A stretch of 64,000 nt of DNA from Arthrobacter sp. AK04. Its GTDB lineage: Bacteria; Actinomycetota; Actinomycetes; Actinomycetales; Micrococcaceae. The notes below the pieces were generated by a model. The model had not been told where the DNA came from. It saw only the letters and a list, made by a program, of their open reading frames with translations, and did no database searches. The position numbers and the translations under genes are program-made. This document shows positions 26,398 through 35,189 of this stretch, piece after piece; position 1 is the first letter of the stretch; the number at the start of each line of letters is the position of its first letter. The stretch covers positions 57,243 to 121,242 of the forward strand of contig NZ_JAJOMC010000007.1 in NCBI RefSeq assembly GCF_021129155.1, given 5' to 3'.

Positions 26398-28056
26398 ATG
26401 ACTACTCTCACCGTCTCCGGCCGCGTGGCACAGGTTCTCAGCAGCTATGTCAGCGACGTCTTCGGCGTCATGGGCAACGGCAACGTCTACTTCCTGGACG
26501 CCGCGGAGAAGCAGGGCCTCCGCTTCACCCCAGTCCGGCATGAAGGCGCGGCCATCGCCGCCGCCGACGCCTATTACCGGTCCTCCGGATGCCTCGCCGC
26601 CGGCACCACCACCTACGGCCCCGGCTACACCAACGCGCTCACCGCCCTGGCCGAGGCAGTCCAGGCGCAGATTCCCGTCGTCCTGGTCACCGGGGACGCC
26701 CCCACCAGCGGCGCCCGGCCGCAGGACGTGGACCAAACGGCCATCGCCGCGGGCCTCGGCGCGGCCACCTTCACCGTCACCCGCGACGCCGCGGGCGCCA
26801 TCACCCGGCAGGCGGTGGAGTACGCACTCACCAAGCGCACCGCCGTCGTGCTTGCCATCCCGTACGACCTCGCGGCCCTTGAGGCTGCGGACGAGGACCT
26901 TCCGGAACCGACGGCACCGAAGGTGACGGACGACGTCGACGGCGGACTTGGGCAGGCCGCCCGCCTGCTCGCCGGTGCCAGGCGGCCGCTGATCCTGGCC
27001 GGGCGCGGTGCGCACCTCGCCGGCGCCGGGCCGGAACTCCGCGGGCTCGCCGACCGGCTCGGCGCCCTGACCGCCGGAACCGCCCTGGCGCTCAACCTCC
27101 TCAATGGCGAGGGGTACCTGGGCGTGGCCGGCGGTTTCGGCACGGACACCGCGGCCGGGCTTATGGGCGAGGCCGATGTGGTCCTGGTGGCCGGGGCCAG
27201 CCTGAGCCCCTTCACCATGCGGTTCGGGCACCTGCTGGGCCCGGACAGCACGGTCATCCAGATCGACGCCGGCCTGCAGCCGACGCACCCCCGGGTGGAC
27301 CTGTTCGTCAGCGCGGACGCGAAGACCGCTGCGGGACGCCTCCTGTCATTGTTGGATGGCGAGGCTGCGGCGGAGGGCTGGCGGGCGGAAGCCTCCCGGC
27401 GTCTTGCTTCAGGACCCGGCCACGACCCCGGCTCTGATGTGACCGAAGACGGCCGGCTGGACCCGCGCGCCCTCGCCACGGCGCTGGATGCCGTGCTGCC
27501 GGAGCGCCGCACGGTGGTCCAGGACGGCGGGCACTTCATCGGCTGGGCACCAATGTACTGGAACATCCCGCGGCCGCAGGACCTGGTGATGGTGGGGACC
27601 GCCTTCCAGTCCATCGGGCTGGGACTTGCCAGCGCCGTCGGGGCAGCCCGTGCCGTGGAGGACGGCCGCACCCTGGTGCTGGCCTCCGGCGACGGCGGTT
27701 TCCTGATGGGCCTGTCCGACCTCGAATCGCTGATCGGCGCCGCTCGCAGCGCGATTGTGGTGATCTACAACGACGCCGCTTACGGGGCCGAGATCCACCA
27801 GTACGGCTCCCAGGGCCTCACCGAAAAGCCCATGCTGATCCCGGAGGTGGACTTCAGCGGTGTTGCCAGGGCGTTGGGTGCCGAGTCTGCTGTGATTCGC
27901 TCGTTGGCGGACCTCTCCGCGCTGGAGGACTGGATCGACGCCGGCGCCAACGGAACCTTCGTGGCCGACTGCCGGATCACCTCCAGCGTCCGGGCGCCAT
28001 GGCTGAGCGAGTGGATGCGGGCCTCGCAGGCAGCAAAGGCGGCGGTGGCGGCCTAA
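26398..28056 (+). CDS. Thiamine diphosphate-dependent enzyme, acetolactate synthase-like
   Basis: 552 aa, three-domain ThDP enzyme. The N-terminal Pyr domain has the cofactor-activating glutamate E49 in PVRHEGAAIAAADAYYR. The middle domain starts near 185. The C-terminal PP domain carries ASGDGGFLMGLSDLESL with the GDG...N pattern ending at IYNDAAYG, which binds Mg and diphosphate. Such proteins carboligate or decarboxylate 2-oxo acids. Position after an Lrp regulator and opposite an aminotransferase suggests it handles the 2-oxo acid made by transamination (a decarboxylase role is inference). There is no adjacent ilvN-like small subunit, which argues against a biosynthetic acetolactate synthase. 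Confidence 0.83.
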   Translation: MTTLTVSGRVAQVLSSYVSDVFGVMGNGNVYFLDAAEKQGLRFTPVRHEGAAIAAADAYYRSSGCLAAGTTTYGPGYTNALTALAEAVQAQIPVVLVTGDAPTSGARPQDVDQTAIAAGLGAATFTVTRDAAGAITRQAVEYALTKRTAVVLAIPYDLAALEAADEDLPEPTAPKVTDDVDGGLGQAARLLAGARRPLILAGRGAHLAGAGPELRGLADRLGALTAGTALALNLLNGEGYLGVAGGFGTDTAAGLMGEADVVLVAGASLSPFTMRFGHLLGPDSTVIQIDAGLQPTHPRVDLFVSADAKTAAGRLLSLLDGEAAAEGWRAEASRRLASGPGHDPGSDVTEDGRLDPRALATALDAVLPERRTVVQDGGHFIGWAPMYWNIPRPQDLVMVGTAFQSIGLGLASAVGAARAVEDGRTLVLASGDGGFLMGLSDLESLIGAARSAIVVIYNDAAYGAEIHQYGSQGLTEKPMLIPEVDFSGVARALGAESAVIRSLADLSALEDWIDAGANGTFVADCRITSSVRAPWLSEWMRASQAAKAAVAA

Positions 28057-28062
28057 ACCCTG

Positions 28063-28078
28063 GTGCCGCCAGCGGCAC
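28063..28078 (+). terminator. Short hairpin after ThDP-enzyme gene
   Basis: GTGCCG, loop CCAG, CGGCAC; begins 6 nt after the stop codon. The stem is short, so it is only a candidate. Confidence 0.4.
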
Positions 28079-28123
28079 AGGCCGGGGACTTCGTCCCCCT
28101 GTCTCGCGAATGGGACCGGGAAC

Positions 28124-28129
28124 TACAAT
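28124..28129 (+). promoter_or_regulatory. -10 box of a candidate leaderless transcript
   Basis: TACAAT ends 6 nt before the A of the ATG of the next gene, the spacing at which actinobacterial leaderless mRNAs start. No ribosome site is visible. Confidence 0.5.
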
Positions 28130-28134
28130 GAGCC

Positions 28135-28848
28135 ATGCCCGCGACCGGCCGAACCGTCTCCGCCGCGGTGCTGCTCGTCATAGGGGCAGGACTGGCGCTG
28201 CTGGCCGTGCTGGTCCACTACGGTTTCATGGCAATGTACGGCGACGTCTCCGGATCCGCGTTCGAGGGGCTCACTTGGGGGTTGGCAGCCGGACCCTCCG
28301 GACTGGCGCTCGGCGTGGTCCTGGTGGTTGCCCTGATCGGCCTCATGCTCTCGACAAGATTGTGGATGCGACTGGCGGCTGTGGCCATCCCGGTCCTCAT
28401 GCTGCTCGGGATGTTCGCTGTCACCCCCTTGGCGCTGGGGCAGAAGATGGCGAACCAGTTTGTTTCCGCTCCGCAATGCGTGACCCAGGGCACGGACGAG
28501 CCCATGGCCACCGCCGACCGTGAGGCCCAGCAGGTGTTCGATTCCATCGAGCACATCGGCCAATTCAAGGGTGGCGGCATGAGTGGTGTTGCCGGCTGTA
28601 CCCGGTGGTTCAAGCTCTCAGGAGACGTCGACGTGTTGCAGCACTATCGGGCAGCGCTGCCGGCGGCGGGCTGGGAAGTGGTGGATGATGACGGGCGCCA
28701 CCTGCGGGCGCACCTTGATGGCCGGGCGTTCGATGTAACTCCCTGCCCCGGAGGCGGCGTCATCTGGGCGGGAAGCGAGGACCACCGCTCCTACGGACAG
28801 GGAAGGCCTGAGTTCGCGGGCACTGCAGTTTGCCCACACGACCTCTGA
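28135..28848 (+). CDS. Membrane protein of unknown function
   Basis: 237 aa. Three hydrophobic segments at about residues 8-30, 45-70 and 78-102 are followed by a 130-residue soluble domain with four cysteines, probably outside the cell. In that domain, YRAALPAAGWEVVDDDG resembles the small repeats of secreted proteins that bind or sense, but I do not recognise a family. It stands alone between the ThDP enzyme and a convergent reductase gene. Confidence 0.65.
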   Translation: MPATGRTVSAAVLLVIGAGLALLAVLVHYGFMAMYGDVSGSAFEGLTWGLAAGPSGLALGVVLVVALIGLMLSTRLWMRLAAVAIPVLMLLGMFAVTPLALGQKMANQFVSAPQCVTQGTDEPMATADREAQQVFDSIEHIGQFKGGGMSGVAGCTRWFKLSGDVDVLQHYRAALPAAGWEVVDDDGRHLRAHLDGRAFDVTPCPGGGVIWAGSEDHRSYGQGRPEFAGTAVCPHDL

Positions 28849-28897
28849 ACGCAAGAGTCTGGGCCGGCCTCTGGATGTGGAGTTGCGGGAGCCCCGC

Positions 28898-29557
28898 CTA
28901 CACCGCCGTGCGGCGGGTGAAAACCAAGTGGACAACCCCTTGCGGAGAGGGGGTCGCTTCAATGTCAAAGCGTTCTTCGAGGCCCTCGAGTCCGTCCCAG
29001 AGCCGTTCACCCCGGCCCAGCAGGATCGGCACGAGGACGACATGCAGGTGGTCTATCAGGTCGGCCTCGAGGAACTGACGCACCGTACTGGCGCCGCCGC
29101 CGATCCTGACGTCCATGCCGGGCGCAAGGGCTCGGGCCTGTTCAAGGGCGGAGACAGGATCCGCGTCAACAAAATGGAAGGTTGTTCCGCCTTCCATTTC
29201 GAGTACCGGCCGGGGGTGGTGTGTCAGGACAACCACAGGAGTGTGGAACACGGGGTTATCGCCCCACCACCCCTTCCAATCCTCGTTCTCCCAGGGACCG
29301 CGCTGAGGACTGAACTTGTTGCGCCCCATGATTTCGACGCCGACCCCGGGTCCCCACTGGCTGGCAAAAGCCTCGTCAATACCGAAGGATCCTTCCGTTT
29401 CCCCATGGATGCCCATCGCGCGGAACGTCCGCGTCTCGAAGGCCCACTCCATCAGCCGCATGCCTGCGTGGCCGAACGGAGCGTCCAGCTGCTGGCCTTC
29501 GCCGGTGCCGAAGCCGTCGAGGGAGACCGAGAAGTTGTGCACGCGGACAAGGGACAT
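28898..29557 (-). CDS. Dihydrofolate reductase/RibD C-terminal family protein
   Basis: 219 aa. It begins LVRVHNFSVSLDGFGTGEG, the usual first strand of this family; IMGRNKF and VVVLTHHPRP follow, and DVRIGGGASTVRQFLEADLIDHLHVVLVPILLG is the family-typical NADPH-binding end. It should be an NAD(P)H-dependent reductase, but the substrate is rarely known and it is not the essential folA. ATG at 29557 with CAGGAG upstream. Monocistronic. Confidence 0.82.
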   Translation of the reverse strand: MSLVRVHNFSVSLDGFGTGEGQQLDAPFGHAGMRLMEWAFETRTFRAMGIHGETEGSFGIDEAFASQWGPGVGVEIMGRNKFSPQRGPWENEDWKGWWGDNPVFHTPVVVLTHHPRPVLEMEGGTTFHFVDADPVSALEQARALAPGMDVRIGGGASTVRQFLEADLIDHLHVVLVPILLGRGERLWDGLEGLEERFDIEATPSPQGVVHLVFTRRTAV

Positions 29558-29650
29558 GGCGTCTCTCCTGAGGTGTGTCGTTGGCAGTCACTGTATGGTT
29601 ATCGGCCCAACCGCTCAAGGGCTGACGCGGGACTCCTTGGTGGCTACCGG

Positions 29651-29776
29651 TTAGTCGTTGGGTTCGTCGGCCTCTGCCTCACGATCATCAGTGCCTGGCT
29701 TGTCGTGAACCTTTTTCGGGATCTTGCCCTCAACGTCAGCGGGGACGGGAGGGTCCTTCTCTTCATCAGTAGACAT
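29651..29776 (-). CDS. Small acidic hypothetical protein (41 aa)
   Basis: A 41-aa open frame beginning MSTDEEKDPP and ending EADEPND, highly charged and probably disordered. AGGG lies 7 nt before the ATG. The composition (Asp/Glu/Lys/Pro-rich, reading ADVEGKIPKKVHDKPG in the middle) looks like a real small protein I associate with Arthrobacter relatives, though I cannot name it. It is in a gap otherwise without genes. A longer frame on the same strand (29644-29832) is basic, has no ribosome site and is probably its shadow. Confidence 0.55.
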   Translation of the reverse strand: MSTDEEKDPPVPADVEGKIPKKVHDKPGTDDREAEADEPND

Positions 29777-29820
29777 AGGCCAACCCTAAGCTCCACCTGG
29801 TTGCTGCCGCCCGAACGCAA

Positions 29821-29855
29821 ACTGACGGCCACCCAGTCACCCGGGTGGCCGTCAG
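29821..29855. terminator. Hairpin terminator of the DJ-1/PfpI gene
   Basis: ACTGACGGCCACCC and GGGTGGCCGTCAGT form a perfect 14-bp stem with a 7-nt loop, 17 nt past the 3' end of the minus-strand gene. Confidence 0.8.
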
Positions 29856-29871
29856 TATGGCAGTTTTGGGG

Positions 29872-30642
29872 TTACTGCTCCGCTTCCGCGGCGGCAGCAG
29901 CCTTGATGGCGTCCTTCTCGGCGCGCAGAGCCTTGGCGTCGTGCTGTTCCTCGGCCTTTTCCTGGTGGATGACCGCTGCGAAGAGCTTCTCCATCTCCTT
30001 GGCCACGCCGGCAGCTGACGCCGGGTTCTGGCCGGTCACCAGCCGGTCGTCAACAACAACCTTTTCCTCGAAGACATCAGCGGAGACGTGCGTGGCGCCC
30101 TGCTCCTCAAGCCGGTCTGCCAGGAAGAAGGGAATGACCTTGTCCTTGCCTGCGGCGACTTCCTCGTCATTGGTGAAGGCGGCCACCTTGCGGCCCTCCA
30201 CGAGCCGAAGCCCGTTCTCCAGCTCCACGTTCAGCAGGCCGGCCGGGCCATGGCAGACCGCGCCCACCAGACCGCCGTTGTTGTAAACGCTGGCCACAAG
30301 TTTCTGCAGGCCTTCGCTGTCCGGGAAGTCCCACATGGTGCCGTGGCCGCCCACCAGGTAGACGGCGTCGTACTGTTCCGGGTCAACGACGTCGACGCGG
30401 GCAGTGTTGTAGAGGCCGGCGCGCGTGGTCTCATCCTCCGTGAAGGCGACCTGGATGGGATCCTTCGTGTCCACCTCGTCCCGCGGGGGCTGGCCGCCCT
30501 GGATGGACGCAAAGTCAACGAAATGCCCGGAATCCTTGAACACCTTCCAGGGATGTGCAGCCTCGGCCACGTTGTAGCCGGTCTTCTCTCCCGTATCGCC
30601 GATCTCGGAAACGCTGGTCAGTACCATGAGGATTTTCTTCAT
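29872..30642 (-). CDS. DJ-1/PfpI-family protein (Hsp31-like)
   Basis: 256 aa, type 1 glutamine amidotransferase-like fold. The nucleophile elbow is LVGAVCHGPAGLL, with Cys followed by His; VYLVGGHGTMWDFPD carries the usual acidic partner region. Hsp31/YhbO-type members act as glyoxalase III, deglycase or stress proteins in the cytoplasm. The start is the ATG at 30642, with AAAGGAG 6 nt upstream; a start at 30741 would overlap the next gene and is rejected. The last 30 residues are Ala/Lys/Glu-rich, a tail not typical of the family. Followed by a strong terminator. Confidence 0.84.
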   Translation of the reverse strand: MKKILMVLTSVSEIGDTGEKTGYNVAEAAHPWKVFKDSGHFVDFASIQGGQPPRDEVDTKDPIQVAFTEDETTRAGLYNTARVDVVDPEQYDAVYLVGGHGTMWDFPDSEGLQKLVASVYNNGGLVGAVCHGPAGLLNVELENGLRLVEGRKVAAFTNDEEVAAGKDKVIPFFLADRLEEQGATHVSADVFEEKVVVDDRLVTGQNPASAAGVAKEMEKLFAAVIHQEKAEEQHDAKALRAEKDAIKAAAAAEAEQ

Positions 30643-30706
30643 GAAATGCTCCTTTCGTCCGCCTCCCACCCTACGCCCGGCCAGATCCGCGGCGTCCGGA
30701 CGGGAT

Positions 30707-31534
30707 TCAGGGCTGGCCAGTGGGGACGAGCCGGTAGGCAAAGCGGCTGTCCAGGCCCCCGGGTCCCATCGTGAGGTCGGCCCCCTCAGTGGGCAGCACC
30801 AGTGGTGCCTTGAACACGCTCCCGCCGCACGGGACCTGCACGGGGGCGATGACTTCCGCTCCCTTCCAGGTGGAGACGGACAGCTCGGCTACCGGCAGTC
30901 CGGCGCAGACGAAATGCAGTTCGTACTGGCCTGGTGGGGCCGACAGGCCGGCGCTGGTGGTTGTGTTCCCGCTGCCGATGCCCCGCAGCTCGCCGGGCAC
31001 AGGCGGTTGCAGCTGCTGTGCTGACCAGTCTGAAAGGTCCTCCAGCTCCGAAAGCCTGCGGTCAGGGTTGGCCTGCACCTTGACGCCCGTTGCTGCGGGC
31101 CTGCCCGTGGGCGGCACCGCGCTGATGGTGAGGGGACCGCCGTCGTGCCTTACAAAGCGGGCCAGCGTGGAGGTGCACTCGAAGGTGGACGCTTCCGGGA
31201 CGCCGTCGGCTTTCACAAGGGTGAGCTTGGCCCCGTAAACCCCTGCGCAGGCGCCGGTGACCACATAATCGCCGGGCGCCAGGTCAAGGGACAGTTTCCC
31301 GGCGGGTTCAGCCTCGGACGGCATTCCGGGGTCGGCAGGGGACGCCTCGAGCAAACGGGCCACTTCATCGACGTTCTCTTCGAAGGACGCGGCCGACGGC
31401 GTTGCGGGCGGCGGGGATGAGGGTGCCGATTGTTCGGGCGGGCCGCTGTATTCACACCCGGCCAGCGGCATGGCCAGTATGGCCGCAACCATGAACATTC
31501 CTATGCGCCGAGCCGGCGTCCCCCCATAAGACAT
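30707..31534 (-). CDS. Secreted lipoprotein of unknown function
   Basis: 275 aa. A type II signal peptide ends in the lipobox LAGC at about residues 24-27, after MFMVAAILAMP. A Pro/Ser-rich linker follows (SAPSSPPPATPSAAS). The body shows two similar segments, each with GDYVVTGACAG or GQYELHFVCAG, suggesting a duplicated beta domain with one cysteine each. No family recognised. It starts 10 nt after the TetR gene and is probably co-transcribed with it. Confidence 0.72.
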   Translation of the reverse strand: MSYGGTPARRIGMFMVAAILAMPLAGCEYSGPPEQSAPSSPPPATPSAASFEENVDEVARLLEASPADPGMPSEAEPAGKLSLDLAPGDYVVTGACAGVYGAKLTLVKADGVPEASTFECTSTLARFVRHDGGPLTISAVPPTGRPAATGVKVQANPDRRLSELEDLSDWSAQQLQPPVPGELRGIGSGNTTTSAGLSAPPGQYELHFVCAGLPVAELSVSTWKGAEVIAPVQVPCGGSVFKAPLVLPTEGADLTMGPGGLDSRFAYRLVPTGQP

Positions 31535-31544
31535 GACCCCGAGT

Positions 31545-32162
31545 CTACGGTCTCCCCTGGCGCGCGGTGTCCGTAGCGGTGGACACCGCCCATCCGTTCT
31601 TGATGAGGGATTTCAGGGCCTGGGCGGAAAACTCGTCAGCCATGGCGGCGTCGCGCACCCAGCTGGCAGCCAACGCGGCGAGGAAAAGGTCCCGCCCCCT
31701 GACTTCGGGACGCGCGCTGCCCTCTTTCTGGGCGGCCAGCAGGAACTCGTCCGTCGTGGTGATATACCCCTGGCAGGTGATGCCAAGCGGGGACGTTTCC
31801 GTGGTGGTCGCCGTCCGGAGCGGTTCAGGCAGCCCATCAAAGGCGCCGGCCCACTCGATCAGAGCATCAAGCCACCGTTCAAGGCAGTTGGCCGCGTCTG
31901 CCCCATCCGCTCGGATGGCATCACGACGCTTCACGAGCTCCTCGTCGCGCGCGGTCAGCAGGGCGGCAAGCAGCGCCTCCCTGTTGGGGAAGTGGCGGTA
32001 CAGCGTCCCCGCACCGACCCCGGCCTTTTTGGCGATCGCGTCCAGCGACCCTGAAACCCCGTGCTCCGAGAAGTACTGTGCGGCGGTATCGAGGATGTGG
32101 TCCCTGTTGCGCTGGGCGTCTGCCCGGGGACTACGGCCTCTGCCAGGTGCCGTTGTGGCCAT
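31545..32162 (-). CDS. TetR-family transcriptional regulator
   Basis: 205 aa. The N-terminal helix-turn-helix is clear: RDHILDTAAQYFSEHGVSGS, then AIAKKAGVGAGTLYRHFPNREALLAALL. The C-terminal ligand domain has no recognisable specificity. ATG at 32162 with AAGGGATG upstream. It faces the monooxygenase operon across a 147-bp gap that carries two palindromes of matching sequence, so it most likely represses that operon and itself and is released by the substrate of the monooxygenase or exporter. Confidence 0.88.
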   Translation of the reverse strand: MATTAPGRGRSPRADAQRNRDHILDTAAQYFSEHGVSGSLDAIAKKAGVGAGTLYRHFPNREALLAALLTARDEELVKRRDAIRADGADAANCLERWLDALIEWAGAFDGLPEPLRTATTTETSPLGITCQGYITTTDEFLLAAQKEGSARPEVRGRDLFLAALAASWVRDAAMADEFSAQALKSLIKNGWAVSTATDTARQGRP

Positions 32163-32186
32163 GGTTCATCCCTTACATTGACAAAG

Positions 32187-32201
32187 CGGAGATGCTCTCC
32201 G
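32187..32201. promoter_or_regulatory. TetR operator candidate 1
   Basis: CGGAGA-TGC-TCTCCG, a perfect 6+6 inverted repeat 25 bp upstream of the tetR start. Confidence 0.7.
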
Positions 32202-32218
32202 TATCGTTTCTTCCTAAG

Positions 32219-32233
32219 AGGAGACTATCTCCT
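32219..32233. promoter_or_regulatory. TetR operator candidate 2
   Basis: AGGAGA-CTA-TCTCCT, the same GGAGA-N3-TCTCC core as the first copy. The centres are 32 bp apart, about three helical turns, so two dimers could bind the same face. Confidence 0.7.
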
Positions 32234-32309
32234 TTTTATCTTCCCTGTCATGTGCTTGCGGCTGTGCCCGGCGCTACCTTCCCTCCATTGCAGCAAAAGG
32301 ATTTTCCTC

Positions 32310-33644
32310 ATGTCCCCTTCTCCTGACTCTCAAATGCTCCTGGCATTACAGGTAGCCAATGGTTACGGGGCCCAGCCCGGCGCGTGGCGCATGCCCGGTG
32401 TAAATCCCTCGAGCTACGTCGACATGGATGTCATGACGCGTTACGCCCAGGCCGCCGAGCGCGGGAAGATCCAGCTGATTTTCCTGGCAGACACTCCTGC
32501 CCTGGATGTGGACCTGGAGCGGGAAGCACCCCATCACGCCATTGACCCGCTCGTCGTGCTCACGTCGATGGCGCGCGGGACGGAGCGGATCGGTCTTGTG
32601 GCGACGAGTTCGACGACGTTGAATGAGCCTTTCACAATCGCCCGGCAGTTTAAGGCACTGGATGTGGCCAGCCGCGGCCGGGCCGGCTGGAACGCCGTTC
32701 CCACCTCCCTCCCGGACGCGGCGGCCAATTACGGAATTACCCTGCCGTCGCGGGAGCAGAAGTACGAGCGCGTCCACGAGGTGGTCCAGGTTGTCCAGGC
32801 GCTCTGGGGAAGCTGGGGTATTGACGCGTGGGTGCGTGACGTTGAGGGCAAGCGGTTCGCCGACATGTCCCGGATCCAGCCGGTCAACCTGCGGGGCCGG
32901 CATGTGTCCTCTGCCGGCCCGCTGCCCATTCCACCGTCCGAGCAGGGACAGCCGGTGATTTTCCAGGCCGGCGGCGGAGCTCACGGGCTGGAGGTAGCTG
33001 CCCGTTACGCAAGCGGTGTGTATGCGAATCCCTTCACGATCGAAGAAGGCCGTGCGCACAGGGACGCCCTGCGTGCAGCCGCTGAACGGGTGGGCCGGAA
33101 CCCCGACGAGGTGAAGCTTTTCGCGGGATTCATGCCCAGCGTCGCCTCGTCCCGGCGGGCTGCCCTTGACCGGCGGCGGAAGCTTGACGAGTCGGTGGAT
33201 CTCAACCAGCGCGTCCGTTACCTGGGGGCGATGATCGGCCTGCCACTCTCCCCGGATCAGCTGGATGAGCCCCTGAACAAGCAGCAGCTTAGCTCTGCGC
33301 GTCCGAGCCCGGGTGATCCGCGGTCCCGCCGTGCGCTCGAGGTAGCGCGTGAGGGCTGGACGCTGCGGGACGTGCTGGCGCACGGCGTCATCGACTACCA
33401 CCCCGTCGTGCCTGGTACCGCAGCCGACGTCGCCGATCACATGCAGGAATGGTTTGAAGCCGGCGCCTGCGACGGCTTCTCCCTGGCCATCGACGTCTAC
33501 GCCGACGGGATCGATGCGTTTGTGGACCAGGTTGTTCCGCTGCTTCAGGAACGGGGCCTGTTCCACCACGACTACGAGGGAACCACCCTCCGCGACCACC
33601 TCGGCGCCCCGGCACAATACGGGCCGGACCCGCGCCTTTCCTGA
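32310..33644 (+). CDS. FMN-dependent monooxygenase, NtaA/SnaA/DszA-like
   Basis: 444 aa, bacterial luciferase-like fold of the NtaA/SnaA/SoxA(DszA)/DmoA group. Typical stretches are LIFLADTPALDVD, ERIGLVATSSTTLNEPFTIARQFKALDVASRGRAGWNAVPT, and PVIFQAGGG. These enzymes use FMNH2 and O2 delivered by a separate reductase, which is present two genes downstream. The start is the ATG at 32310 with AAAAGG upstream; a longer frame back to 32061 would run through the operators. First in a four-gene operon with an MFS exporter, flavin reductase and NADP-binding protein. The substrate is probably a sulfur or nitrogen compound, inferred from the family only. Confidence 0.87.
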   Translation: MSPSPDSQMLLALQVANGYGAQPGAWRMPGVNPSSYVDMDVMTRYAQAAERGKIQLIFLADTPALDVDLEREAPHHAIDPLVVLTSMARGTERIGLVATSSTTLNEPFTIARQFKALDVASRGRAGWNAVPTSLPDAAANYGITLPSREQKYERVHEVVQVVQALWGSWGIDAWVRDVEGKRFADMSRIQPVNLRGRHVSSAGPLPIPPSEQGQPVIFQAGGGAHGLEVAARYASGVYANPFTIEEGRAHRDALRAAAERVGRNPDEVKLFAGFMPSVASSRRAALDRRRKLDESVDLNQRVRYLGAMIGLPLSPDQLDEPLNKQQLSSARPSPGDPRSRRALEVAREGWTLRDVLAHGVIDYHPVVPGTAADVADHMQEWFEAGACDGFSLAIDVYADGIDAFVDQVVPLLQERGLFHHDYEGTTLRDHLGAPAQYGPDPRLS

Positions 33645-33683
33645 TTTTTTCTGCCCTTTCCCTTTCTTGGAGCACGCACGAAC

Positions 33684-35189
33684 ATGGCTTTAAACTCATC
33701 CGCCACAGACCACGCACGGAATCCTGGCCCCCACGAACGCCTCGCACCGGGCAATGCGCTCGTCATCGGCCTGCTGATGGTCTCAACCTTCCTCGTCCTC
33801 CTCAACGAAATGCTGCTCGGCGTAGCGCTGCCGACCCTGATAACCAGCCTGGAGATCACCCCCTCAGCCGGGCAATGGCTGACCACGGGCTACCTCCTGA
33901 CCCTGGCAGTGCTGATCCCGGCGACTGGATTCGTGATGCGCCGTTTCCACCTGCGGACGATATATCTCAGCGCGATGGCACTCTTCATCATCGGAACAGC
34001 AATTGCGGCCGCAGCCCCCGGATTCGGCATCCTGCTCGCCGGCCGCATCATCCAGGCCGTTGGAACGGCCGTGTTCGTGCCGCTGCTTATGACCACCGCG
34101 ATGCGCCTTGTCCCCGAATCACGCCGCGGTTCCATCATGGCGATCGTCACCGCTGTCCCAGCAATAGCACCGGCCCTGGGCCCGGCCATCTCCGGGTTCG
34201 TGCTGTCCTACCTGCCCTGGCGCTGGCTCTTCATCCTCATCCTGCCGATCGCCGTAGCCGCCCTGGTTCTCGGTGCCGCCAAACTCAAAAACATCACAAC
34301 CCCGGAACCGGTCAGACTCGATGTTGCGTCCCTCGTGCTGTCCGCGGTCGGATTCGGTGCTTTGGTCTACGGACTGGCATCGATCGGGGAATCCGTATCA
34401 GGACACGCACAGGTCCCGCCCTACCTTCCCATCGCGGTAGGCGTTGCCGGCGTGGCTGCCTTCGTCTTTCGTCAGATCGCACTGCGACGCCGCGGCGACG
34501 CGCTGCTGGATATGCGCATCTTCCGCACCAGATCGTTCGTCATACCCCTGGTGGTGATGCTCTTTATCGCCCTTAACGGATTCGGCATCCTCATCATCCT
34601 TCCCCTGGTCCTTACCGGAGCCCTGGGCTTGGGGACCATGGCAATCGGGCTCTTCCTGGTGCCCGGCGGAGCCATGATCTCGATTGCCTCCGCACTTGGC
34701 GGAAGGGCCTACGATCGGTTCGGACCGCGTCCGCTGGTAATCCCAGGTGCACTTATTTGGACGGCGAGCATCTGGTTCCTCAGCACACTCAACGAGACCA
34801 ACGGCGTCTTAATCTACCTGGCGGCCTACCTGGTCATGTCCGGAGCCCAGGCCATGATGTGGGCTCCACTCACCACCCTGGCACTGTCTTCCCTGCGCAC
34901 AGACCTTTACCCTCATGGCAGCGCCGCATTCACCACAGCCCAGCAGTTGGCAGGTGCGGCCGGGGGCGCTGTACTCGTCTCGGCCTACACCATCGGAGCC
35001 AACTCAATACACGCCGGGGCGCTAAGCGTCACCGAGACGGTGTCCGCAGGACAAGCCGCCTTCACCACAGCCGGGTTCATCGCGTTCGGCGCGTTGCTCG
35101 GCGCGCTGTTCGTCACTAAACACCGGAATTCGTCCGAAGACCGCACCCCGGCCGCCGTAGAGCAACAGGCCATATCGGTGATCTCGTGA
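33684..35189 (+). CDS. MFS transporter, DHA2 (14-helix) drug-efflux type
   Basis: 501 aa, about 14 hydrophobic segments. The motif LNEMLLGVALPTLITSLEITPSAGQWLTTGYLLTLAVLIPATGF region (residues 41-85) is the DHA2/EmrB signature, and GRIIQAVGTAVFVPLL is motif C-like. It should export a hydrophobic compound against protons. Within a TetR-controlled operon it probably exports the monooxygenase substrate or product. Its TGA overlaps the flavin reductase ATG. Confidence 0.86.
   Translation: MALNSSATDHARNPGPHERLAPGNALVIGLLMVSTFLVLLNEMLLGVALPTLITSLEITPSAGQWLTTGYLLTLAVLIPATGFVMRRFHLRTIYLSAMALFIIGTAIAAAAPGFGILLAGRIIQAVGTAVFVPLLMTTAMRLVPESRRGSIMAIVTAVPAIAPALGPAISGFVLSYLPWRWLFILILPIAVAALVLGAAKLKNITTPEPVRLDVASLVLSAVGFGALVYGLASIGESVSGHAQVPPYLPIAVGVAGVAAFVFRQIALRRRGDALLDMRIFRTRSFVIPLVVMLFIALNGFGILIILPLVLTGALGLGTMAIGLFLVPGGAMISIASALGGRAYDRFGPRPLVIPGALIWTASIWFLSTLNETNGVLIYLAAYLVMSGAQAMMWAPLTTLALSSLRTDLYPHGSAAFTTAQQLAGAAGGAVLVSAYTIGANSIHAGALSVTETVSAGQAAFTTAGFIAFGALLGALFVTKHRNSSEDRTPAAVEQQAISVIS

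Noticed and set aside
30643..30741. Upstream start of the DJ-1/PfpI gene
   Set aside because: It would overlap the lipoprotein gene, and the ATG at 30642 has AAAGGAG at ideal spacing.
32061..32309. N-terminal extension of the monooxygenase
   Set aside because: It would run through the tetR start and both operators. The ATG at 32310 has a ribosome site and fits the family start.
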